This document shows positions 1-7,097 of a DNA stretch of 7,138 nt, one piece after another. The notes beneath the pieces are model-generated. The model had not been told where the DNA came from. It searched no databases and worked only from the letters and a program-made list of their open reading frames with translations. The position numbers were made by a program, and so were the translations under genes. Source of the stretch: an uncultured Coprococcus sp. (GTDB lineage: Bacteria; Bacillota; Clostridia; Lachnospirales; Lachnospiraceae); NCBI GenBank assembly GCA_900548315.1, contig URJU01000120.1, forward strand, positions 1 through 7,138, in the 5' to 3' direction. Positions within the stretch are counted from its first letter, which is position 1. Each line of letters opens with the position of its first letter.

Positions 1-3000
1 TATATATCCTCATCTGAAGGAACAAATGTTGCAAAGAAGGCCTTTGTTCCAACCTCTCCAACTGACTCATCTGCATTCTCCCAGATAAACATTCCGCCCT
101 CTGTCTCAGGAACGACTGCCTTACTCAATGTATCTCCGTAGATTGCTGTCACACCCTCAGGCACTGTGAATACAGGATCCTGTTTTCTGACATATACGGA
201 AATCTTAACCACTATCCTTACACTGCCATCTTCAAGCTGCTCATATGTGCCTGATGCTGCATCAATCATGCTCCAGTCATAGTTTGCTGTATCATTTGGA
301 GCAAAATATGCATCATAATCCGACTTTGTTCCCGCTTTGCCGACCACCTGTGATGGATCTGCCCAACTGTACACACCCTGTGATGATGTTGGAAGTTTCA
401 CATCTGCAAGAGTCTTTCCGGCATAGGCATCTCCTGCCTTTGCCACCACAAGCTGTGGAATGCCCTTCTCTATCTTCTCTATTGTGAGAGTAAACTCCGC
501 CATGGTCTGGTTCTGCCCCCTCACATTGAACTTGACCGTCTGCGCCTCATCCGTTGCTTTAGTCGGCGTTCCATAAATCTTGCCATTTGCCATTACAAGA
601 CCTGCCGGAAGAGTCTGGCCACTTGCAAGTGAATATGCCACATATCCATTGTCGATCGTCTCATCGTTCTGTATCTCAATAGCTGTCAGATCATATAACG
701 GCTTGTATGCGTATGTTGTCTTTCCTACCTGTGCTGTGACTGTATCTTCTGTCTTTGCAAGAGTGATATTTGTTGCCTCCTGCTTTGCCATGTTGATCAC
801 TGCTGTAGTAGGCTCATATACCACATATCCTGTCCACTTGATATTATCATTTGATGTCGCCTGACTCTGAGCTGAACCGTATACCACTGAGTCAACCTTC
901 ATGCCATCTATAGGCTCTCCGTTAATGCTGACATAAAATGCATTGTTGCCAGATATATAGATATTGTCATCACCCTCTATACCTGATGTCTTCTGGTATG
1001 TGCTGCTTACTGCTCCAATCTCGATTCCTGCATCCTCATCCTTGAAACAGTATGCAGGATAATCCACATCCACCTTATAGTATACTTTGCTGTAGTTCTT
1101 GAGCTTATACTTGAAATGTGGTGTGCTTGTCGTATATACCACACCTATGCTTGATGTAGTATTATAATAATTTTCCTTGAGTTCTCCATAGTTCACTATC
1201 GCACCTGAATTTGAAAAATATCCAAACTCATAATATGCATTCTCACGGTTGATGAACTTTGCATTTGCGTATATACGTGTGAGATAGGATTTGCTTGAAA
1301 CTGTTTTTACTGTACCGTAGTTATCTACCCAGCCTTTATCACTTGCTATTCCTGTGTCTCCCAAACGTGCGCTCTTATTGATATTCCATGTTCCCTTATT
1401 GACAAATGTTCCGGTGAGAGTAAGTGTGCCATTTGACTCCCATGTTCCATTGTTCTCCACATCTCCTGTGATCGTTGCACTTGAACCATGAGTTACCTTA
1501 ACACCCTCTGCCACTGTTATCTTTGCATCCTTAAGGACATTAAGTTCATCTGTATCTATATCCTCATTTACTTTGTATGTTCCACCGAGTGTAAGGCCAT
1601 ATTTCGTCTTTATGAACAGTGAACCAGTATGTGTAGGAGCGAACGATGTGGAAAGTCCTGTCACTGTCGCTGTCGTCTTGCCGCTCACATCGTTGAAATA
1701 TATATCATTTACAGTATAGCCCGACACGATCGTAACGTATCCGGTAACTGTATCTTCTGTGGCTGACTTTACATTTATATTTCTGATACTGTTGTTCCTA
1801 TCACCTGCAGCAATCGCCCTTAGATTATCATTCGACTGTCCACATGTAAGGCGGCCGGACTTCAGCTCTACATTCAGGTCACCCTCAATATTGGATCTGT
1901 TGACCATGGTATTTAAGTCCGCTGCATACCAGTTTCCATCGAGTATGTAGTTTACATTTCCGCCTACCGCTGTTCCACTTACTCCGCCGAAATATGAATA
2001 CGAGCTTGTATACTGGCTTATTCCATATACAAATGCGCTGTCTGTTGTACCTATCTGTACATTTGCATCACCGATAACTCTTCCTCCACTTGTAACATAG
2101 AGGTACAGTTTACCTGCACTTGACTTATTGGTGTCCGCATACATTTTTGCAGCTCCCACAAATGCAAAATTCATATCCTGCATCTGTGAATTGTAAGCTC
2201 CGTATGCCTTTTTGTATATTCTGCCGCCCTCTGCGTCAAAGTTTAATGTGGCAACATCCGCATTGTATGCGCCATAAAGTTCTGTTTTTACCTCTCCTCC
2301 AAGCACTTTTACAGTTACATCGCCATCAACCGTTACTCTTGCCGCATTCTTTTCACTGGAACCTGCGCCGTACAGCGCGCCGACAGTACCACTTCTGAGT
2401 GTTATTGATATATCTCCGGCATAGGCATTTTCACTGTCTTTATAACCATAGATCTTACAGCCAGACAGATCATAGCTTGTCTCCCCTGCTATCTTAAGTG
2501 CTCTGTTATTGTCTGCTATGCCATCATGATCCTCATCAAGATAAATCGCTGATCTGCCAGTCGATTCAGGATCCTCTATTATAACTACCGAATTGCCCGC
2601 AAGATTTATACTGCTTAAAGCAGCACCTGTGATCAGATCATTTATATCCGGTATCTCCGCTCCTGAACTCTTGACTGTAAACTTCACATCTACATCAACA
2701 GATGTTCCATTTCTTCCTGTCACCACAAATGTGACATCAGTCTCACCTGCATCAGATGGCTTTCCTGTCACCATTCCATTGTCAAGTACAAGTCCATCAG
2801 GGAGCTTTGATCCAGATTTCACTCTGTACTGCATATCTGTACCGTACGCTGATGTCGTGTCATCTGTTACATCGAGGGCTGTCAGATCGTAAGCCGGCTC
2901 CTCTGCAGTATATGTATGATCTGCTGCTATCACTGGATCTGCATACTTCTTCGATACTGATATCTGATTTGCCACATAGTCAGCAGCTACACTTATGCTG

Positions 3001-6000
3001 CCATTTACAGATTCAACCGATGCTGAACCCGCTGATCCGAGAACTGGCTCTCCACCATTTGCTGATACATATACTGTATATCCCTTTACATCTGTATAAT
3101 TAACAGAAAGCTTACTGTTGTTCTGTACATACATCTGTCCATCATACTCAACAGCATAGTTCTGCACAGGGATTGATACATTTGTTCCCTTCATATTTGT
3201 CTGATAACCATCTACTTTGTAGTAAATGCCGTTCCACGTGCTGGCATCCACTCCTTCAGCAAAATCACCAGCCTTTACCCAAATACTTCTGTTGGAGAAT
3301 GAATCAGCAGGACAGCTGAATGTACCCTTCTGATATACTCTGTAATAACCTGTTGTACTGCTTACGGACTGAGTCTCAAAAAATGTTTCCTCACCGATCG
3401 TAAGCATGGCGTTATATCCATTCATGTTGAGTGCTTTTACTTTTGCATTTCCATTTACCTCAACAACTGCACCTGCATACAGATTCAGATTGCCGGTTTT
3501 AAGTGTATCTGCGATCACCACCATCGCAGTCGAATTCACTCTAAAGCTTGTGTCAACTTCCACTGAGCCTTCAAACTTGACGATTGCATTGCTTTCCACA
3601 TCTATAACATCAGCTGTGAGTTTGTCGTATACTGTGTATTCGCCCGCGATTGATACGGAATCATTTGTTCTTGTGAGCGCTCCTGTGTATGATGATGTGC
3701 TGCCTGGAGCTATAGAACCCTTATCCTTGGTACCATCCGCAGCCTCATATACAATAGTTCCCACAACCTTTGTGTCAACGAGTGTGTAAGCCTCCTCTGC
3801 ATGTCCTCCGCGCAGTCTCACTGCTACTGCCACACCGCCATCATATGATATCTCAGAATCAACTGCTCCGTACAGGGCTTTGACATTTCCTCCAAGCATT
3901 GTGATACTTATACTTCTGTTAAATACACTGTCGTCTACACCGACCACTGTATATTCTGACAGATCACCACTGCACATTGGTGTCTTGCTGTCGGCATTAC
4001 CGTCCTTATCGTCATCGGCATATATCTCTGTTATAACGCTGCTCTCAGCTGCATCATCTGCTGCCTGTGCCTCTCTGGCCTGAATCACAACCGATGTTCC
4101 ATTCAGACATACTTTCTTATTCTCATCGTCCACAAGGATACGTCCATCCGTATTGTCCTGGACTTTCTGATCCTTTGAAACTATCACGTTTAACGTAACC
4201 TGTGTCTTCGTGTCATTCTTTCCTGTTATGTATATTACAACTTTCTTACCATCTTCGTAAGCCATGGTAGGTGTACCCGTTATGAGTCCATCTGTAAGCT
4301 CAAGTCCTTCAGGAAGAAGGTAATTCTTGTCCATCTCATATGTGACTGTTCCGTCCTTGGCATCATTTAAAATGACTACATCCGCCATATCATATAGCGG
4401 CGTCTCAGCGGTGTACTTCTGTCTGAGTACTGCTGACGGATCTGCCTTTGTCTTCGATGCCTTGATCTGCTTACCCTTTGTTACTACCTTGACTATACAT
4501 GGTTTTCTCGGCATGACAAATGTATACTTTCCCGATGTCCCAACAGTTTCATTATCCTGTGTCTCATCCTGACCTCTGTAGACAACCTTTTCAAGTGTAT
4601 ATCCTCTCTTGACCGTTGCGATCATGGACTGTTCCGAATCGACCTCGGCATATTTTGTATCATTGTCTATCTGCATACCGTTTCCAAGCGATGACGTTAT
4701 CACGGCTTTCTCATTGTACTCAAGTGATATCGGATAGTATACTTTGGCATTTTCGTATACACCATCGTCTGTGATGACTCCTTCCTTCATATATAGAGAA
4801 CCAGGAGTATTTGTATCCAGCCTCTTAAATGTTCCCTCAAATGTACCGGAGTTCAGTATGTTTGCACCATTTGTTACATATATTCCCTCCTGGGCTGTGA
4901 TCTTCACGCCCTTCTTTATCTCTGCAACCACAGACGATGTAGATTTGCCGCTTGCACTGTTACCGAAATATATATTGTCAGCTGTCACGTCCTGATCGAT
5001 TACGACCTTATTACCACCGTAATATATATCACCGCCATAAGTCATTATTACATCACCATTATAGTTGTATGATGGACACATATAATAGCCATCAGGCAGT
5101 TTGCACTCCTCATCAAATGAGACCCTTACACTCCTGTTCTGGTTAGGACTCAACTGAAAACTTGCATCCTTCATTCCAGTAAAATCTGTATTGATCACAT
5201 TTATCTGTGCTGTCAGTTTCTCATTTGGGTCGAGATTTGACACGACAGTATCCTCATTCATCATATATACCGTAGTAGCCATCGTGGTTGTGGTTGTAAA
5301 ACTACTGTTTTTAAGATCAATAACAACATTCTTACCACTGATCATTGAGCTGTAACTTCCGCCTGCAAGCCCGCATGATGCGTAATGTATATTTGACAGC
5401 TCTGCATTCATGTCTCCCCATACTGCAAATCCGCTCAGAATGTTGAAATCTCCTTTTCCGGCATTGCTGTATGAATCAACAACGGGATCTCCGTTCCCAT
5501 CTACTGTCGTCTGATCATTTGCATAGAGCATTTTCAGATTCAAATTCTTTTTACATGTTCCATAGTAAGCCACTGTACATCTGTTGCTGATAACATTCTG
5601 GACATTTAAAGATACATTCTCTGTGTACACTGCGTAATACAACAGATAGAGATCACTGTTGAAATAACAATCCGTCATGTTGACTTCAACTTCTCCCGTT
5701 ACACCTGATGAATTGCTGCCATTTCCATCCACTGCATAGCCGTTTCCAGCAGTACAGCCGGACATATCTACACGGACTTTTCCGTATACTGCATTAGGGA
5801 ATGACAACCCATACAGATATCCCGATGTGGTCACATTTTCCATAGTGACATGTGTAGAACCCATGCTGGCCATCCCCTGCGAACCATAATTGTAATAACT
5901 GTCACTTTTTATATTCTTGAACGTTATAACATTTGCATAGGTATCTTCGTTTGCCGGCTCTGTCTGTTCCATTTTTCCAGAATAAAGACCATACAGACTA

Positions 6001-7097
6001 CTTGTAATACTCATATTCTGTATGTTTATATCTGATGTTCCTCCTAACGAACCAGACTGGAATCCATATACCGTACTGAATTTTTCTCCCCCTCCATCTA
6101 CATCGATATCGACATTGCCATTCACTACGGAATTGTAACTTCCAGAAAAAGATATATTGGATCCTTTCAGTGACTTCACATCGAGTGTAAGGTTTCCGAT
6201 AACAGTTGAACTGCTTACACCACATACATTTATATAGCCTGAGTTCTCCATGCCATCGACCTTGATCACTGCATTTCCTCCGACTATAGCGCTGTTGCTG
6301 GAGCCGCACATATACCCTGACTTGGTGCTGCACACATCGACTTTCAGATCTCCCTGTACAGCGGCTCCGTTAGTTGCACCGTACAGTGAATTGATCTGCG
6401 CATTCTTTACTGTAAAGTTTACATTGCCCTTTACCGCATAATCCATACTCTTATTATTCTTGTCTCTGTATGTTCCATTGGTCGCACCGTATGCTGAACT
6501 GCTGCTATTGCCTGCCGCATAAGAGATATCACATATCAGATCTCCATCTATCGTTGACGAATGTACTCCATTTAATGTACTTATATCAACCGTACCATCC
6601 GCATGAATATCCACATTCCCTGTGCCGTAGCTGTCCATCATTCCGGTCAGCGTCTCAACAAAAGCATTGCCAGCCACATCAATATCAACATCGCCGGACA
6701 ATTTCGCCTTGTCGGCAGCCTCAGCCTGTTTCACTGTGCACTTGCCTGATATGTCTACTTTCAGTGTGCCGACCGCATCAGAATCATACACACCGACTGC
6801 CTTATTGATCATTGTTCCCTTTTTCACTGATATCGTAACAGCAGGTGTTTTCCCGGCACTCTCTATGGAACCCTTATATATTCCCCATATGTTTCCCATA
6901 TAAACACCATCTAGTGTGATGGACACCGGCTCCACTGTCTTCTCCCCATACACGCCAAACACCTGACACGGTCTTATATCTGAGCTGCCATCGATCTCAA
7001 ATGCTTCCTCACCCTCGTCGAGCACTCCGTCCCGATCCTTATCATTATAGATATTGATCCACGAATCTGAATCCGTGGAATTCGGTGACTGTTTGAT
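1..7097 (-). CDS. Giant modular cell-surface protein, internal fragment (partial at both ends)
   Basis: A single reading frame is open across all genuine sequence, about 2,365 codons without a stop; residue 1 here means the codon at 7095-7097. No start, ribosome site, signal peptide, stop, LPXTG-type signal or SLH domain is inside the window. Modules in order are: DxDxDGxxD loop (residues 19-27), beta-solenoid (about 58-586), InlB-B-like repeat (822-872), He_PIG (886-973), second DxDxDGxxD loop (1028-1036), short solenoid, He_PIG (1386-1475), third loop (1521-1529), solenoid plus NGT-type repeats, He_PIG (2117-2206), and two YGDTLS/MBG-type repeats (2212 onward). The composition is rich in Gly, Ser, Thr, Asn, Val and Asp. 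These families are typical of secreted Gram-positive surface proteins, so an adhesin or stalk role is inferred. No enzyme motif was found. The coding frame is certain; the function is tentative, and the species is only a Lachnospiraceae-like guess. Confidence 0.93.
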   Translation of the reverse strand, partial: MKQSPNSTDSDSWINIYNDKDRDGVLDEGEEAFEIDGSSDIRPCQVFGVYGEKTVEPVSITLDGVYMGNIWGIYKGSIESAGKTPAVTISVKKGTMINKAVGVYDSDAVGTLKVDISGKCTVKQAEAADKAKLSGDVDIDVAGNAFVETLTGMMDSYGTGNVDIHADGTVDISTLNGVHSSTIDGDLICDISYAAGNSSSSAYGATNGTYRDKNNKSMDYAVKGNVNFTVKNAQINSLYGATNGAAVQGDLKVDVCSTKSGYMCGSSNSAIVGGNAVIKVDGMENSGYINVCGVSSSTVIGNLTLDVKSLKGSNISFSGSYNSVVNGNVDIDVDGGGEKFSTVYGFQSGSLGGTSDINIQNMSITSSLYGLYSGKMEQTEPANEDTYANVITFKNIKSDSYYNYGSQGMASMGSTHVTMENVTTSGYLYGLSFPNAVYGKVRVDMSGCTAGNGYAVDGNGSNSSGVTGEVEVNMTDCYFNSDLYLLYYAVYTENVSLNVQNVISNRCTVAYYGTCKKNLNLKMLYANDQTTVDGNGDPVVDSYSNAGKGDFNILSGFAVWGDMNAELSNIHYASCGLAGGSYSSMISGKNVVIDLKNSSFTTTTTMATTVYMMNEDTVVSNLDPNEKLTAQINVINTDFTGMKDASFQLSPNQNRSVRVSFDEECKLPDGYYMCPSYNYNGDVIMTYGGDIYYGGNKVVIDQDVTADNIYFGNSASGKSTSSVVAEIKKGVKITAQEGIYVTNGANILNSGTFEGTFKRLDTNTPGSLYMKEGVITDDGVYENAKVYYPISLEYNEKAVITSSLGNGMQIDNDTKYAEVDSEQSMIATVKRGYTLEKVVYRGQDETQDNETVGTSGKYTFVMPRKPCIVKVVTKGKQIKASKTKADPSAVLRQKYTAETPLYDMADVVILNDAKDGTVTYEMDKNYLLPEGLELTDGLITGTPTMAYEDGKKVVIYITGKNDTKTQVTLNVIVSKDQKVQDNTDGRILVDDENKKVCLNGTSVVIQAREAQAADDAAESSVITEIYADDDKDGNADSKTPMCSGDLSEYTVVGVDDSVFNRSISITMLGGNVKALYGAVDSEISYDGGVAVAVRLRGGHAEEAYTLVDTKVVGTIVYEAADGTKDKGSIAPGSTSSYTGALTRTNDSVSIAGEYTVYDKLTADVIDVESNAIVKFEGSVEVDTSFRVNSTAMVVIADTLKTGNLNLYAGAVVEVNGNAKVKALNMNGYNAMLTIGEETFFETQSVSSTTGYYRVYQKGTFSCPADSFSNRSIWVKAGDFAEGVDASTWNGIYYKVDGYQTNMKGTNVSIPVQNYAVEYDGQMYVQNNSKLSVNYTDVKGYTVYVSANGGEPVLGSAGSASVESVNGSISVAADYVANQISVSKKYADPVIAADHTYTAEEPAYDLTALDVTDDTTSAYGTDMQYRVKSGSKLPDGLVLDNGMVTGKPSDAGETDVTFVVTGRNGTSVDVDVKFTVKSSGAEIPDINDLITGAALSSINLAGNSVVIIEDPESTGRSAIYLDEDHDGIADNNRALKIAGETSYDLSGCKIYGYKDSENAYAGDISITLRSGTVGALYGAGSSEKNAARVTVDGDVTVKVLGGEVKTELYGAYNADVATLNFDAEGGRIYKKAYGAYNSQMQDMNFAFVGAAKMYADTNKSSAGKLYLYVTSGGRVIGDANVQIGTTDSAFVYGISQYTSSYSYFGGVSGTAVGGNVNYILDGNWYAADLNTMVNRSNIEGDLNVELKSGRLTCGQSNDNLRAIAAGDRNNSIRNINVKSATEDTVTGYVTIVSGYTVNDIYFNDVSGKTTATVTGLSTSFAPTHTGSLFIKTKYGLTLGGTYKVNEDIDTDELNVLKDAKITVAEGVKVTHGSSATITGDVENNGTWESNGTLTLTGTFVNKGTWNINKSARLGDTGIASDKGWVDNYGTVKTVSSKSYLTRIYANAKFINRENAYYEFGYFSNSGAIVNYGELKENYYNTTSSIGVVYTTSTPHFKYKLKNYSKVYYKVDVDYPAYCFKDEDAGIEIGAVSSTYQKTSGIEGDDNIYISGNNAFYVSINGEPIDGMKVDSVVYGSAQSQATSNDNIKWTGYVVYEPTTAVINMAKQEATNITLAKTEDTVTAQVGKTTYAYKPLYDLTAIEIQNDETIDNGYVAYSLASGQTLPAGLVMANGKIYGTPTKATDEAQTVKFNVRGQNQTMAEFTLTIEKIEKGIPQLVVAKAGDAYAGKTLADVKLPTSSQGVYSWADPSQVVGKAGTKSDYDAYFAPNDTANYDWSMIDAASGTYEQLEDGSVRIVVKISVYVRKQDPVFTVPEGVTAIYGDTLSKAVVPETEGGMFIWENADESVGEVGTKAFFATFVPSDEDI
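3..464 (-). repeat. Two tandem YGDTLS / MBG-type surface repeats (second truncated)
   Basis: The first copy (183-464) reads AYAGKTLADVKLP..., then YSWADPSQVVGKAGTKS and AYFAPNDTANYDW. The second (3-179) reads AIYGDTLSKAVVP..., then FIWENADESVGEVGTKAFFA and TFVPSDEDI, and is cut by the window edge. The order YGDTLS, aromatic W in x-W-x, VGxxGT, then F-x-A-x-F-x-P-x-D is the usual pattern of a repeat found near the C-terminal half of large Firmicute surface proteins. The first copy has a longer insert (about 20 residues after NYDW) before its last strand, VRIVVKISVYV. Confidence 0.65.
480..749 (-). other. He_PIG (putative Ig / cadherin-like) domain 3
   Basis: About 90 residues. It opens with TTYAYKPLYDLTAIEIQND, and the core is LPAGLVMANGKIYGTPTKA, followed by VKFNVRGQNQ and FTLTIEKIEKG. 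It is the last of three copies. Unlike the first two it is not followed by a calcium-type loop but directly by YGDTLS/MBG-type repeats, marking the end of the repeated unit pattern. Confidence 0.85.
1360..1485 (-). repeat. NGT-type beta repeats (NNGTW/NGTL/KGTW)
   Basis: A compact run in unit 3 reads ITGDVENNGTWESNGTLTL followed by TGTFVNKGTWNINKSARLG. N-x-G-T-[WFL] turns spaced 7-13 residues apart are common in bacterial surface beta-helix proteins. A single related turn, NSGTFEGTF (about 4827-4853), occupies the comparable place in unit 1. It lies between the solenoid and the YYKV linker before the third He_PIG domain. Confidence 0.6.
1770..2414 (-). repeat. Beta-solenoid repeats, unit 3
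   Basis: About 215 residues with the same YGA-type rung ends as unit 1: VGALYGAGSSE, KTELYGAYNADV, YKKAYGAYNSQM, SAFVYGISQY. Between them are strands such as ARVTVDGDVTVKVLGGEV, GGNVNYILDGNWYAAD and IEGDLNVELKSGRLTCG. Rung length is about 25-35 residues. A parallel beta-helix is the likely fold; no known family name is assigned. Confidence 0.65.
2511..2537 (-). other. Calcium-type loop 3, DxDxDGxxD (unit 3)
   Basis: The residues read DEDHDGIAD, preceded by GRSAIYL and followed by SYDLSGCKIYGYKDSE and then GDISITLRSGTVGALYGAGS. The downstream ISIT(L/M)xxGxVxALYGA block matches unit 2 almost residue for residue, so this is the same module as loops 1 and 2. Confidence 0.75.
2673..2942 (-). other. 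He_PIG (putative Ig / cadherin-like) domain 2
   Basis: About 90 residues. The opening HTYTAEEPAYDLTALDV is closely similar to domains 1 and 3, and the core signature is LPDGLVLDNGMVTGKPSDAG, with Lys in place of the usual Thr of GTP. It closes with VTFVVTGRNG and VDVKFTVK. It sits 45 residues ahead of calcium-type loop 3, nearly the same spacing as domain 1 to loop 2. Confidence 0.85.
3360..3914 (-). repeat. Short beta-solenoid region, unit 2
   Basis: About 185 residues starting at SISITMLGGNVKALYGAVDS. Rungs are shorter and less regular than in unit 1, for example ESNAIVKFEGSVEVDTSF, VNSTAMVVIADTL, TGNLNLYAGAVVEVNG and NAKVKALNMNGYNAMLTIG. The last part, about 15-18 residues per turn with alternating hydrophobics, again looks like a parallel beta-helix. 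It is followed by a YYKV-containing linker (GIYYKVDGY, near 3207-3233) that resembles SKVYYKVDVDY in unit 3 and AKVYYPISLEY in unit 1. The boundaries are approximate. Confidence 0.6.
3990..4016 (-). other. Calcium-type loop 2, DxDxDGxxD (unit 2)
   Basis: The residues read DDDKDGNAD, preceded by TEIYA and followed by a stretch running to RSISITMLGGNVKALYGA. Its upstream flank contains LNGTSVVIQ, which pairs with LAGNSVVII upstream of loop 3. This places the loop inside a larger repeated linker module rather than as an isolated acidic patch. Confidence 0.75.
4179..4442 (-). other. He_PIG (putative Ig / cadherin-like) domain 1
   Basis: About 88 residues. It opens with KYTAETPLYDMADVVI and carries the family signature LPEGLELTDGLITGTPT (4266-4316), closing with strands around VVIYITGKND and VTLNVIV. 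The LPxGLxLxxGxIxGTPT core is diagnostic for this Ig-like fold, which is common in extracellular bacterial proteins as a spacer. The next calcium-type loop begins 54 residues after it. Confidence 0.85.
4482..4634 (-). other. InlB-B / Flg_new-like repeat
   Basis: About 51 residues with the pattern ...ATVKRGYTLEKVVYRG... then GKYTFVMPRKPCIVKVV. A GY-T/x-x-x-x-V strand, a polar middle and a closing Y-T-F-x-M-P-x-x-x-x-V-x-V strand are the hallmark of divergent InlB B-repeats, which are small beta-grasp-like spacers in Gram-positive surface proteins. It sits directly before the first He_PIG domain. In unit 2 a more diverged stretch starting GYTVYVSANGGEPV holds the same place. Confidence 0.6.
5340..6926 (-). 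repeat. Beta-solenoid repeats, unit 1 (about 20 rungs)
   Basis: Roughly 530 residues form a degenerate repeat of about 24-27 residues. The working consensus is x-V-x-G-[ND]-[VL]-x-[VI]-x-[VM], then 8-12 variable residues, then [LVY]-[YC]-G-x-x-x-[SG]. Examples are AVKGNVNFTVKNAQINSLYG, AVQGDLKVDVCSTKSGYMCG, TVIGNLTLDVKSLKG and VVNGNVDIDVDGGGEKFSTV. The alternating small and aliphatic residues with regular Gly/Asn turns suggest a right-handed beta-helix like those of pectin-lyase-fold adhesins. I cannot assign a named family. The region carries 10 of the protein's 20 cysteines, several at the Y/C position before the conserved Gly. The boundaries are approximate; less regular beta-rich sequence continues to about 4820. 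Confidence 0.7.
7017..7043 (-). other. Calcium-type loop 1, DxDxDGxxD (unit 1)
   Basis: The residues read DKDRDGVLD, the D-x-D-x-D-G-x-x-D pattern of dockerin, thrombospondin type 3 and EF-hand-like calcium loops. It is preceded by WINIYN and followed by a stretch ending in VSITLDG that aligns with the segments after loops 2 and 3. Only 17 genuine residues precede it before the contig ends, so whether a He_PIG domain lies upstream, as it does for loops 2 and 3, cannot be seen. Calcium binding is inferred from the acidic spacing. Confidence 0.75.

Noticed and set aside
3406..3789. 127-codon plus-strand open frame (and others such as 580-864, 2756-3103 and 6470-6808)
   Set aside because: They lie wholly antisense to the continuous minus-strand frame. 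Their products look like low-complexity translations of reversed repeat codons, with no recognisable domain.
4944..4964. Walker A-like GNSASGKS in unit 1
   Set aside because: It matches GxxxxGK[ST] by chance within a beta-rich surface segment. The unit 3 counterpart lacks the first Gly and there is no Walker B or ATPase context.
5280..5300. Short threonine run (FTTTTTMATT) as a possible glycosylated linker or phase-variable tract
   Set aside because: There are only five consecutive Thr with mixed codons, which is too short for slippage and not a true mucin-like linker.
5998..6333. 111-codon minus-strand open frame
   Set aside because: It is in a different frame from the giant gene, and its Tyr/Arg/Cys-rich product looks like an out-of-frame reading of the solenoid repeats.
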